From: Caldithrix sp.
GTDB lineage: Bacteria; Zhuqueibacterota; Zhuqueibacteria; Thermofontimicrobiales; Sulfurfontimicrobiaceae
Assembly: GCA_020722815.1 (NCBI GenBank)
Contig: DYKB01000019.1
Location: 1 to 64,000 of the forward strand
DNA length: 64,000 nucleotides
Reading direction: 5' to 3'
This document shows positions 56,430 to 64,000 of this stretch, piece by piece (positions within the stretch are counted from its first letter, which is position 1; each line of letters starts with the position of its first letter). The position numbers were made by a program, and so were the translations under genes. The notes under the pieces were generated by a model. That model saw only the letters and a program-made list of their open reading frames with translations. It searched no databases and had not been told where the DNA came from.

Positions 56430-57406
56430 TTGGAAGAAAGACTGACAAAGAGTCGCTTGATTAAATTACGTGCCAAGGGGAGCTTGTACGCATTTTTTCC
56501 AAGCGGTTCAGCTTTTTTCAAGGCTTCGCTGGCTACCTTTTTAAAATTATCTTCATTCATTTCGAGTCCGACCAATTGGGCACTGACTTCCTTTTCAAAC
56601 CAGGGAATGGGTGCTACACCGCCCAAAACGACGCGTCCTGATTTTAACAATTTTCCTTCTGGATTTATAATCGCCGCCACACTCACCATCGCAAAATCCC
56701 AGGCGCCGCGTTCTTTAAATTTTATAAATCCACTTTTTGCATTCGCCGGTAAATCCGGTATCTGAATTTCTGTGATGATTTCACCCGGTTTTAAAATATT
56801 TTCATGTAAAATATCCTGTTCCGGCAGCACAAAAAATTGATACAGCGGAACGACGCGGGATTTTTTACCATTGAAAATCACCACACTGGCATTTAAAGCT
56901 AACAGTGCCACCGCGGTATCGGAAGGGTGAACAATAAAGCAAGGATTGCCGCCAATGACACAATGGTATTTATTTTCACCATCGACGGCATAACAGGTAT
57001 CGCCGCCTTTTCGCATACAATTAAATTCATTGCGGTAATACCAGCACCGGGGGCGTTGACAGAGGTTCCCGCCAATTGTTCCCATATTTCTTAATTGGGG
57101 TGAGGCCACTTCTTTGGCGGCCTGCGCCAGGACTGGAAATTTTTGATTAATTTCTGGATGCTCGGCAATTGTGGTTAATTTGGCCAGGGCGCCTATTTTT
57201 AATCCTTTTCCGTTTGTATAGCTTATTTGATCCAGTCCGGGAATGTTTTTTAAATTAATGACCATATCGGGCGAAACAACATCATCTTTCATCAAACCTA
57301 ACAGATCCGTGCCACCAGCATAGAGTGTGGCTTGCACTGGATTTTTTTTGAGAAGTTCACTGGCTTCTTCGAGATCTTTTGGTTGAATATATTTAAAATT
57401 TTTCAT
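56426..57406 (-). CDS. Molybdenum hydroxylase FAD subunit (PaoB/XdhB-like) with extra 4Fe-4S site
   Basis: The 326-residue FAD subunit passes electrons from the iron-sulfur subunit to an acceptor. FAD-binding motifs are YAGGTDLLGLM (29-39) and NMGTIGGNLC. An inserted cysteine loop (Cys116, Cys121, Cys130, Cys138) matches the extra [4Fe-4S] site of E. coli PaoB and HcrB-type proteins. The start at 57406 has GGAG 6 bases upstream; an ATG four codons earlier is less likely. It is the last gene of a three-gene operon in the order Fe-S, Mo, FAD. Its stop overlaps the M56 gene by 4 bases. Confidence 0.9.
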   Translation of the reverse strand: MKNFKYIQPKDLEEASELLKKNPVQATLYAGGTDLLGLMKDDVVSPDMVINLKNIPGLDQISYTNGKGLKIGALAKLTTIAEHPEINQKFPVLAQAAKEVASPQLRNMGTIGGNLCQRPRCWYYRNEFNCMRKGGDTCYAVDGENKYHCVIGGNPCFIVHPSDTAVALLALNASVVIFNGKKSRVVPLYQFFVLPEQDILHENILKPGEIITEIQIPDLPANAKSGFIKFKERGAWDFAMVSVAAIINPEGKLLKSGRVVLGGVAPIPWFEKEVSAQLVGLEMNEDNFKKVASEALKKAEPLGKNAYKLPLARNLIKRLFVSLSSN

Positions 57407-57480
57407 TTCCAACTCCATGAAGATTGAAAATTAAAATCGTTGCTTATTAAATGAATCAACAAAACCGCCGCGAAAAGGAT

Positions 57481-59775
57481 TTATCCCTGTAAAGCCATTA
57501 GCACTTTATCCGGCGTAATCGGGAGACTTTTAATCCGAACGCCGATGGCATTGTAAACAGCATTGGTAATGGCGGCTGGCGTCGGGATCATTGCCGGTTC
57601 ACCAATTCCCTTAACGCCCATATTGCTTATCAGCGGATCGTGATCACTGACAATAATGACCTCAATCTCAGGTGTATCCAGCAGCAGTGGTACTTTATAA
57701 TCATGTAAATTTTTGGTCAGGACCAGTCCGGTATTCGGATCAATGACGCGCTCTTCCATCAAAGCGAATCCCAGCCCCTGAATAATACCGCCATGAAATT
57801 GATTTTCCAGCGTCATCTTGTTGAGAACGCGACCAATATCATGTGCGGCAACTATTTTCAAGACTGTTACCTTTCCAGTTTCAGTGTCTACCGCAACCTT
57901 CGCAAACTGGGTGCCGAATGAGTTAATTTGATAACCAACTGGATTGGCTTCACGGGCACCGGTGGTCACCAGCGTTCCCAGCCGCATGCGACGCACAATA
58001 TTATCAATCTTAATCGTTTTTTTCGCATCTTTGATTGATGTTATCACGCCGTTTTTATATTGAAGTTCAGTTTCTGGCACTTCCAGCAGGGCGGCTGCGC
58101 CTGATATCAACTTTGCTTTCATCTGTTCGGCGGCGTCTCTGACGGCTGGTGCCACTGAAGGGGCTGTCATACTGCCCCCACTCGTGGGGCCATACGGACA
58201 GGCCGCAGTGTCCCCCAAAATTGGAGTCACCTTTTCCATCGGGATTTCCAGCACTTCGGCGGCAATTTGTGCCATAAATGTATAAGTGCCCGTGCCAATA
58301 TCCTGCGTGCCACAAAGGACTTCCACGCTGCCATCACCACTCATTTTCATGGTTACATAAGCGGGGGGGCCACCACCACCCCACCAGATCTGGGTGGCCA
58401 TGCCAATGCCGATTTTAACCGGTCCAGGTTGAGATCCCGCTGGATTTTGTCGTTCATTCCATCCGATAGCGGCTGAACCGCGCAAATAGGCTTCGCGTAA
58501 ACGTTTAGTGGTATAAGGCTGATTGGAGACCGGATCAACTTCCGCGTAATTTTTCAGACGAAATTCTAAGGGGTCCAGGCCAGCTTTTTCGGCCAGTTCA
58601 TCCATAATCGATTCCAGGCCGACTGTTCCCTGAACATGTCCCGGTGCGCGAAAGGGTCTGGCCCGACCGGCATTAATCATCACTGAATATTCCTCGACTT
58701 TCACATTTGGGCATTTATAAATCGCACGCAGCGGCCAACTGCATCCACCACCTGAAGGATGGGCACCAACCGCCGCATGGGAGTAGTGGGACAGCGCGGT
58801 GAGTGTTCCATCTTTTTTTGCACCGGCTTTCAGTTTTTGAACTGAGTCCGGTCGATTTCCCGCATTCAGATTCATCTGTTTGCGATTAAAATAAATTTTT
58901 ACAGGACGGCCAATCTCTCTGGAAATGATGGCGGCGATTACTGTATATTTCCCCCCTTCCAATTTGCTACCAAAACCACCCCCCATGTATTTTTTTATCA
59001 CCCGTACATGGCTTTCAGGTATTTCGAGTGCGCCCGCCACCGAACTTCGCACACCAAAAATGGTCTGTGTCGAATCCCACACGGTTAATTGATCGCCATC
59101 CCAATTCACCACGCTGCAAAACGGTTCGGTGGGATTGTGAACTTCTACTTGTGTGGAAATCGTATCTTCCACAATAAAATCGGCCTCAGCGAATCCTTTT
59201 TCCACATCCCCGCGTGCGTATTTGGAAGGACCACCCCCTAAAATGTTACCAGCATCATACAACCTGGGAGCATCGGTTTGCATGGCTTTTTCCGGATCAA
59301 TGACGAATGGTAAAGCTTCATATTCCACTTTGATTAACTTTAAAGCATCCTCAGCACATTTCTCGGAAGTGGCAACAACACAGGCGACTTCATCCCCTTC
59401 ATTTCGCACATGCGGATCAAACAGAAATGTAACTCTCCACCATTTTATTGGCGGACAATTTTCATGAGTCAAAATATACAGAACTCCCGGGGCTTTCTTT
59501 GCCTGACGGGTATCAATGCTCTTTATTTTAGCGTGGGGTAATGGACTATGCAAAATTTTTGCGTACGTCAGGTGCGGTAATTTAATATCGAATGTATATT
59601 TTGCGGTTCCACTGACCTTATCATAACCATCAACTCGGGGAATGGGTTTTCCAACGATATTCAGTTTGGTATCAGCCCCCCATGACTCAATTTTTTCGAC
59701 TGGTACTTCCGCGAGCGATTCGATAAAATCCTCTTCGAAAAAATTTTTAGCCTTTATTATTTTGCGACCAGGCAT
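57481..59775 (-). CDS. Molybdenum hydroxylase large subunit (PaoC/XdhA-like)
   Basis: The 764-residue molybdopterin-cytosine-dinucleotide subunit, where aldehydes or N-heterocycles are hydroxylated. Conserved blocks include YMGGGFGSKLEGG, the RPFRAPGHVQG region, CGTQDIGTGTYTF and the catalytic-glutamate segment KGIGEPAMIPTPAAI. It has no own signal peptide; export would be by hitchhiking on the Tat-tagged Fe-S subunit. AGGAGG precedes the ATG by 4 bases. Substrate class (aldehyde or xanthine-like) cannot be decided; the PaoB-like partner favours aldehydes. No XdhC/PaoD chaperone is in the window. Confidence 0.92.
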   Translation of the reverse strand: MPGRKIIKAKNFFEEDFIESLAEVPVEKIESWGADTKLNIVGKPIPRVDGYDKVSGTAKYTFDIKLPHLTYAKILHSPLPHAKIKSIDTRQAKKAPGVLYILTHENCPPIKWWRVTFLFDPHVRNEGDEVACVVATSEKCAEDALKLIKVEYEALPFVIDPEKAMQTDAPRLYDAGNILGGGPSKYARGDVEKGFAEADFIVEDTISTQVEVHNPTEPFCSVVNWDGDQLTVWDSTQTIFGVRSSVAGALEIPESHVRVIKKYMGGGFGSKLEGGKYTVIAAIISREIGRPVKIYFNRKQMNLNAGNRPDSVQKLKAGAKKDGTLTALSHYSHAAVGAHPSGGGCSWPLRAIYKCPNVKVEEYSVMINAGRARPFRAPGHVQGTVGLESIMDELAEKAGLDPLEFRLKNYAEVDPVSNQPYTTKRLREAYLRGSAAIGWNERQNPAGSQPGPVKIGIGMATQIWWGGGGPPAYVTMKMSGDGSVEVLCGTQDIGTGTYTFMAQIAAEVLEIPMEKVTPILGDTAACPYGPTSGGSMTAPSVAPAVRDAAEQMKAKLISGAAALLEVPETELQYKNGVITSIKDAKKTIKIDNIVRRMRLGTLVTTGAREANPVGYQINSFGTQFAKVAVDTETGKVTVLKIVAAHDIGRVLNKMTLENQFHGGIIQGLGFALMEERVIDPNTGLVLTKNLHDYKVPLLLDTPEIEVIIVSDHDPLISNMGVKGIGEPAMIPTPAAITNAVYNAIGVRIKSLPITPDKVLMALQG

Positions 59776-59844
59776 GACGCCTCCTATCGTTTTGTCAGTT
59801 ATATCAAAAATACAGGTAATTTTATTTTAAATTAATAAATCATG

Positions 59845-59924
59845 AATGCGTGAGGCGTAATACGTGAAACGTAATATGTGATCTTCGCGTTTTACGAATT
59901 ACGTATTACGTATTACGCATCACT
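59845..59924. repeat. Inverted GCGTAATACGTAA-type repeat
   Basis: Two arms, TGCGTGAGGCGTAATACGTG and ATTACGTATTACGCATCAC, form an imperfect hairpin inside the hydroxylase operon, between the Mo and Fe-S genes. It is the fullest copy of this family in the window. Confidence 0.65.
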
Positions 59925-59969
59925 TACCTCAACTGATCGGATTTTTAACGAAGAATCTGCACATATATT

Positions 59970-60584
59970 TTATTTGCTTTTCTCCGCTGCCGCTAGTACC
60001 GATTTTAAAATATTGGGATATGCCGCACAGCGGCAAAGATTTCCGGCCATCCCTTCTTTTACCTGCTCCTGGCTTGGTTTGGGATGTTTTAGGAGCAGGG
60101 CCTGGGCTGCTAAAATTTGGCCGGGGGTGCAAAATCCACATTGCAATCCATCATGTTCAATAAATGCTTCCTGAATGGGATGTAATTTTTCACCTTGAAG
60201 AAGTCCTTCGATTGTCACCACCTCTTTTCCGGCAGCGTCCAGCGCTAACAAATGACAGGAATAAACCGCCTGGCCATTCAACAAAACCGTACAGCCGCCA
60301 CATTCGCCATGATCACACACGATTTTGGTTCCCGTCAGATTCAGATGTTCCCGCAGTAATTCAGCCAGGGTTGTTCGGGGTTCAATCACCACCTGCACCG
60401 CCTGACCATTCACCTTCAGGGCGAGGGCAACTTTGCCCGATGTTGCCATCTCGTTGGGTTCCTTCTTATCCGCCGCTATAACTGGTAAGGTCGTTATAGC
60501 TACGGTGGTTCCAATTACCCCACTGCCAAGTCCCTTGATAAAATTCCGTCTGGAAATGTCGCCAGCTTTGGATTTTTCTTGCAT
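59970..60584 (-). CDS. Molybdenum hydroxylase 2Fe-2S subunit (PaoA-like) with Tat signal
   Basis: The 204-residue iron-sulfur subunit has two [2Fe-2S] clusters. The first is bound by Cys90, Cys95, Cys98 and Cys110 (CDHGECGGCTVLL), the second by Cys149, Cys152, Cys184 and Cys186 (CGFCTPGQ and GNLCRC). A twin-arginine signal (ISRRNFIKGLGSG...) at the N terminus indicates that the assembled complex is exported, as for E. coli PaoABC. AAGGAG lies 7 bases before the ATG. It is the promoter-proximal gene of the operon; a 194-base gap with a repeat separates it from the Mo subunit. Confidence 0.93.
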   Translation of the reverse strand: MQEKSKAGDISRRNFIKGLGSGVIGTTVAITTLPVIAADKKEPNEMATSGKVALALKVNGQAVQVVIEPRTTLAELLREHLNLTGTKIVCDHGECGGCTVLLNGQAVYSCHLLALDAAGKEVVTIEGLLQGEKLHPIQEAFIEHDGLQCGFCTPGQILAAQALLLKHPKPSQEQVKEGMAGNLCRCAAYPNILKSVLAAAEKSK

Positions 60585-60748
60585 AGCAAAACTCCTTTGG
60601 ATTTAATAAATTGAAATGCTCTTTATATATCTATACTGTTATTTACACGTTTGTAATAACATCATCTCCAGGATATTCAGGTTACAAATTTTTATCCGAT
60701 TAGCCATAAACACACTTTATTAAAAGTCTAAACACCTACAACCTCTCT

Positions 60749-61339
60749 TTACTCTTTTAATGCCGCTTCGATGGCCTGAACTACCTTTTCACTCTCCGGT
60801 TCATCCCGCGATCCAAATCGGTTGATTATCTTTCCTTTTTTACTAATCAAAAATTTATTAAAATTCCAAGAAATTCCACCAGAAAATTCAGGATTTGTTT
60901 CGGGATGGGTTAAAAATGCGTATAACGGGGCCTGATCATCACCTTTTACGGATATTTTGGCGAACATGGGAAAAGTGATGTTATAATTCAGTGAACAAAA
61001 TTGCTTAATCTCATCATTTGTGCCTGGTTCCTGACGCAGGAAATTATTGGCCGGAAATCCCAGGATAACCAATCCGTCTCCCTGATATTTTTCATATAAT
61101 TTTTGTAGCCCCGCGTATTGTGGGGTAAAACCACATTTGCTGGCCACATTGACAATCAGCAATACTTTACCTTGATACTGTTCCAATTTTACATCTTTGC
61201 CATCAATATCCTGAACAACAAAATTATAAATTGAATCTTGTTTGGCACTTTCTGGCAAGGCTTTTTTTGAGTTTTTGCAGAAAAAAAAGTAGCACAAAAG
61301 AGAGATGACCAAAAAATAAAGTAGATATTTTAGCATCAT
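60749..61339 (-). CDS. Glutathione peroxidase family protein, membrane-anchored or exported
   Basis: The 196-residue thiol peroxidase reduces hydroperoxides, usually with thioredoxin or glutathione. The active-site Cys69 (ASKCGFTPQY) and Trp158 (ISWNFNKF) are present. The usual CNQF segment reads ANNF (97-100), as in other bacterial members. A hydrophobic N terminus (about 1-20, then CKNS) suggests a signal anchor or lipoprotein. GAGGTG lies about 6 bases before the first of two adjacent ATGs. It is transcribed toward the same end as the hydroxylase operon but 164 bases from it. Confidence 0.9.
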   Translation of the reverse strand: MMLKYLLYFLVISLLCYFFFCKNSKKALPESAKQDSIYNFVVQDIDGKDVKLEQYQGKVLLIVNVASKCGFTPQYAGLQKLYEKYQGDGLVILGFPANNFLRQEPGTNDEIKQFCSLNYNITFPMFAKISVKGDDQAPLYAFLTHPETNPEFSGGISWNFNKFLISKKGKIINRFGSRDEPESEKVVQAIEAALKE

Positions 61340-61595
61340 ATTTCACCTCATGTGATTTAGATCACGGAATTTTATGACGTCGTTGATAAAATTATCAGGT
61401 ATAATATATCAAAAGTTTTGTATTAAATCAACCTTAAATCTGCTTTTAAAGCCCGAATTGTTATGTTACATCTAATTAATTTGTCGTTGATAAAAGGAAA
61501 ATTAACAAAAATTCATCCAGAACCAGCTCTTGAAAGCGATTTCTGGTTCAACATTTGCAAATAGTGAGCGGATTATTAATAGAAACGAGTGACGG

Positions 61596-62252
61596 TTGAT
61601 TGACTTTTGGAAAATTAAGTCGGCATTGTATCAGAATTTTCGTCAGGTATTTCCCTTTAAACAAATTCTGAGGCAGGAGAATCAAAGTTTTATCCGGTTC
61701 TTTGACAAAATCAATCTGGTTTCAGAATTAGTCCTGGATATCGGGACCGGACATGGAAATGGGCTGCAATTAATAAAAAGTCATTTCACCTCGGGTCAAA
61801 ACAGGACGAATTTTACCCTGGATAATGAGAAAAAAGATTTTATTGATGCAAAAAATAATAAAAATGTCTATCTAATAGGAGTAGACAGGTCTGCATCCAT
61901 GTTGAAGTCTGCCCGAAACATACAAACCGGGGTATTTGTTCAAGCTGATGCGCTTGTACTTCCTTTTAAAGATGAAAGTTTTTCAATAATTTTGGCTATT
62001 GGATTGGTGGAATATTTGAAGAATAAGAGGCTGTTTTTAAAAGAAATAAGTCGAATATTAAAATCGGGTGGAAAAGTAATTTTAACAATTTCACCAATGA
62101 ATTTGTTTTCATTTTTTAGATTCTTTTATGGATTACGATTATTTTTGATATCTTCCAAAAGCTTTGAAATTTTAATTGATCAATTTAATCTGAAGATCCA
62201 AAATAAATCAAAAACAGTCATGCAGATTCAATATTTGCTTTATAAAGTCTAA
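61596..62252 (+). CDS. Class I SAM-dependent methyltransferase
   Basis: The 218-residue Rossmann-fold methyltransferase has motif I LDIGTGHGNG, the acidic second motif GVDRSASML and the family post-I block LPFKDESFSIILAIGLVEYL. The C terminus is more hydrophobic (LFSFFRFFYGLRLFLIS), as in type-11 enzymes that act near membranes. The start is TTG without a clear ribosome-binding site, so the true start is uncertain. Substrate unknown. Confidence 0.75.
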   Translation: MIDFWKIKSALYQNFRQVFPFKQILRQENQSFIRFFDKINLVSELVLDIGTGHGNGLQLIKSHFTSGQNRTNFTLDNEKKDFIDAKNNKNVYLIGVDRSASMLKSARNIQTGVFVQADALVLPFKDESFSIILAIGLVEYLKNKRLFLKEISRILKSGGKVILTISPMNLFSFFRFFYGLRLFLISSKSFEILIDQFNLKIQNKSKTVMQIQYLLYKV

Positions 62253-62379
62253 AAATTTTGATATATTGCCTTATTTGTCTCATCAGGATTCATTGATACA
62301 TAATAAAACAGTCATTGGGGGTGGTTTAGATTCAGAATATGCAACCGAAAGGTATCCATTCAATATTTTAGGGGAAGAA

Positions 62380-62473
62380 AGCCTGTCATGGCGAGGCGTT
62401 TTTTGCCGAAGCAATCCCCCGGTATATCAGGCGATTGCTTCGTCGCAAAAAACGCTCCTCGCCATGACAGGCT
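62380..62473. repeat. Long inverted repeat (GCAAAAAACGCTC family)
   Basis: The arms at 62380-62416 and 62433-62473 are near-perfect complements (AGCCTGTCATGGCGAG / CTCGCCATGACAGGCT at the base), with a 16-base loop. A single arm of the same family lies at 15448-15488. Confidence 0.75.
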
Positions 62474-62792
62474 GTGGTCACTTTCCTTAAGTATTGAGCG
62501 GATACACCGAAAGCATACTTTTTAAAAATCATATTTTTTCTATTTTGTCTAACAGGGAATCCGTTATAAAAGCTTTGTTGAGCATGTTTCGACCATCTAT
62601 TTTTTCGATACTTAAAAAAACAGTTAAAATTTTGCACTAAATTCATGAATAATTGAATTTCTTTCTTTTTTAAACATGAAAAAATATGAGATTTTTGGTG
62701 TGTAAGTCCTGAAAAATGATAGAAATGATGAAAATTTACCATAAAATCGGGTTCAGGTGGGCATTTTATGGGGTAACTGCAAAAATTTGTAC

Positions 62793-62821
62793 TTGACATT
62801 AGGAAAATTATTATTTATATT
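62793..62821 (+). promoter_or_regulatory. Strong sigma-70-like promoter for the M23 peptidase
   Basis: TTGACA (62793-62798), 17 bases, TATATT (62816-62821); about 100 bases before the start codon. Confidence 0.65.
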
Positions 62822-62923
62822 CCGAATATCGACCTACAGAATGAGTTAGATAGTTATTATGGATGATTGATGGTTTACCCCCTATCTTAAAACATGTTTA
62901 AATAAAAATAAGGGATTACGAAA

Positions 62924-63844
62924 ATGAGTGATAAACGAATAAAGGTGATTTATTTTTCGACCGGGGGGTCTGAGGTTCGACATGCCAATTTTTCATGGCG
63001 AAAGTTTTGTCTAATTTCGATAATTTCATTCGCCATCATTATGCTGGTTGTGGGTACTGTCTTCGCCGTATTTACTGATTTTTATCATAACTTCAAGATT
63101 GAATCACTAAGTCGCGTGAATACAATTCTGACCCAGCAATTGAGTGAGATGGATAATAAAGTTCGTGAGATGGACAAGCGAATGGGCGAATTAGAAATGC
63201 GGGATAATGATTTACGCGTTTTTGTAAACCTCCCCAAAATCGATGAAGAAACCTGGAAAGTGGGTGCTGGTGGTGCATATTCGAACAATGATTATGAATT
63301 AAGATTCCTCTCCAAAGAAACTGGCGATCAGACCCTGGCAATGAACCTTTTGCTGGATAAAATTCAACGTCAAATTGATCTGGCACAAAAAAGCCAGAAG
63401 GACATTGAACGTGCAGCAAACGAAAAAAAATCACTGTGGGCGCATACCCCTTCAATTCAACCGGTAGCCGGACGAATTTCCGAACGTTTTGGAATGCGTC
63501 TTGATCCGTTTATTGAAAAAGTTCAACACCACTATGGTATCGATATTCCGGCTGAAGTTGGAACAAAAATACACGCAGCCGCTGATGGTGTTGTGGAAGA
63601 AGTTCAGAACAGCTACCTCCCCAACAAAGGCTATGGAAAGTATGTCGTTATTGACCATGGAAATGGTTTTAAAACCAAATACGCTCACCTTCATGCCTCG
63701 TTGGTTCGAGAAGGTGAAGTGGTAAAACGCTGGCAAGTCATTGCCGAAGTTGGGAATACCGGTCGTTCAACAGGTCCGCACCTTCATTATGAAGTTCATC
63801 AAAATGATCGACCTGTCGATCCGGTCAAATATATCTTCAATTAA
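62924..63844 (+). CDS. M23 family metallopeptidase (murein endopeptidase-like)
   Basis: The 306-residue envelope protein has an N-terminal membrane anchor (about 28-50), a coiled coil (about 58-90) and a C-terminal LytM/M23 domain. Zinc ligands are seen in HHYGIDIP, the HLH of YAHLHASL and GPHLHYEV, so the domain looks catalytically complete, unlike degenerate EnvC/NlpD-type members. It probably cleaves peptidoglycan cross-bridges or remodels the wall in the periplasm. AAGGGA lies about 8 bases before the ATG. It has its own promoter and a terminator right after it. Confidence 0.92.
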   Translation: MSDKRIKVIYFSTGGSEVRHANFSWRKFCLISIISFAIIMLVVGTVFAVFTDFYHNFKIESLSRVNTILTQQLSEMDNKVREMDKRMGELEMRDNDLRVFVNLPKIDEETWKVGAGGAYSNNDYELRFLSKETGDQTLAMNLLLDKIQRQIDLAQKSQKDIERAANEKKSLWAHTPSIQPVAGRISERFGMRLDPFIEKVQHHYGIDIPAEVGTKIHAAADGVVEEVQNSYLPNKGYGKYVVIDHGNGFKTKYAHLHASLVREGEVVKRWQVIAEVGNTGRSTGPHLHYEVHQNDRPVDPVKYIFN

Positions 63845-63854
63845 AAACATTACA

Positions 63855-63890
63855 AAAAAATCCTGCTTCGGCAGGATTTTTTGTTTTTAC
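63855..63890 (+). terminator. Rho-independent terminator after the M23 peptidase
   Basis: A 12-bp stem (63855-63866 with 63871-63882) with a TTCG loop, followed by TTGTTTTT. The tetraloop and U-run are classic. Confidence 0.92.
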
Positions 63891-64000
63891 TTCGTTCACT
63901 ATCTTTTTTTGAAACATCAATCTCCCGCCAGCCGTTTATATTATTGCAGCCAAAAAAAAATTTCAATCACGAGCTAATTTGTATTCGATAATGAAATCGG

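Larger units (their letters stand above)
62253..62923. other. Intergenic region with inverted repeat and promoter
   Basis: The 671-base spacer contains the inverted repeat at 62380-62473 and a promoter at 62793-62821. A minus-strand open frame (62386-62799) is rejected because its end is repeat sequence. Confidence 0.5.

Noticed and set aside
62386-62799. Minus-strand open frame of 137 codons
   Set aside because: The C-terminal third is a translation of the inverted repeat at 62380-62473, and the rest is low-complexity AT-rich sequence.

Overview
This window is about 40% GC and looks like a chromosomal stretch from a Gram-negative, envelope-rich bacterium of the Fibrobacterota-Chlorobiota-Bacteroidota (FCB) superphylum, perhaps a Calditrichota/KSB1-type lineage. 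The main evidence is four large exported proteins that end in the approximately 80-residue beta-sandwich sorting tail typical of type IX secretion cargo, with the opening motif NPFNP or a close variant. Other support comes from lipoprotein and Tat signals, ASH/HYDIN-type repeats, CotH and lamin-tail domains, and many short intergenic palindromes. The phylum assignment is inference. No rRNA, tRNA, CRISPR array, transposase or phage gene was seen.

Layout. 1-15 kb: an M1 peptidase split by a one-base frameshift, a CotH/lamin-tail surface protein, a PqaA-like lipoprotein hydrolase, a dimethylargininase-like enzyme, an ECF-type S component and a subtilisin-like protease. 15-17.5 kb (minus strand): a cold-shock protein, an arylamine N-acetyltransferase and a ROK sugar kinase. 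18-30 kb (plus strand): a collinear four-gene block with a TolB/CsgG-like protein, a giant propeller/ASH protein, a TPR membrane protein and a coiled-coil protein; the last two share a C-terminal module. 30-32.4 kb (minus): thioredoxin and an M3 oligopeptidase. 32.5-42 kb (plus): two paralogous GxGYxYP putative glycoside hydrolases bracketing a UroD-fold protein, RNase HI, a neutral-ceramidase-like protein and a Tat-exported DegT-type enzyme. 42-47 kb: a TPR membrane protein, a small P-loop kinase and a stand-alone EF-G with its own promoter and terminator. 47-53.6 kb: a surface-polysaccharide operon (three glycosyltransferases and a polyprenyl glycosylphosphotransferase) ending in a DUF488 gene, followed by pyrimidine-nucleoside phosphorylase. 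54-56.4 kb: a BlaI/M56 (BlaR1-like) regulatory pair with a palindromic operator. 56.4-60.6 kb (minus): a three-subunit PaoABC-like periplasmic molybdenum hydroxylase. 60.7-63.9 kb: glutathione peroxidase, a methyltransferase and an M23 peptidase with a strong promoter and terminator.

The most interesting candidates for undescribed biology are the 18-30 kb envelope module, with its duplicated C-terminal domain in two adjacent proteins, and the GxGYxYP-bracketed exported enzyme cluster. Intergenic DNA is crowded with at least six families of dispersed inverted repeats. One of them supplies the last codons of the N-acetyltransferase gene, and another lies just upstream of a TPR gene, where it extends the open frame.
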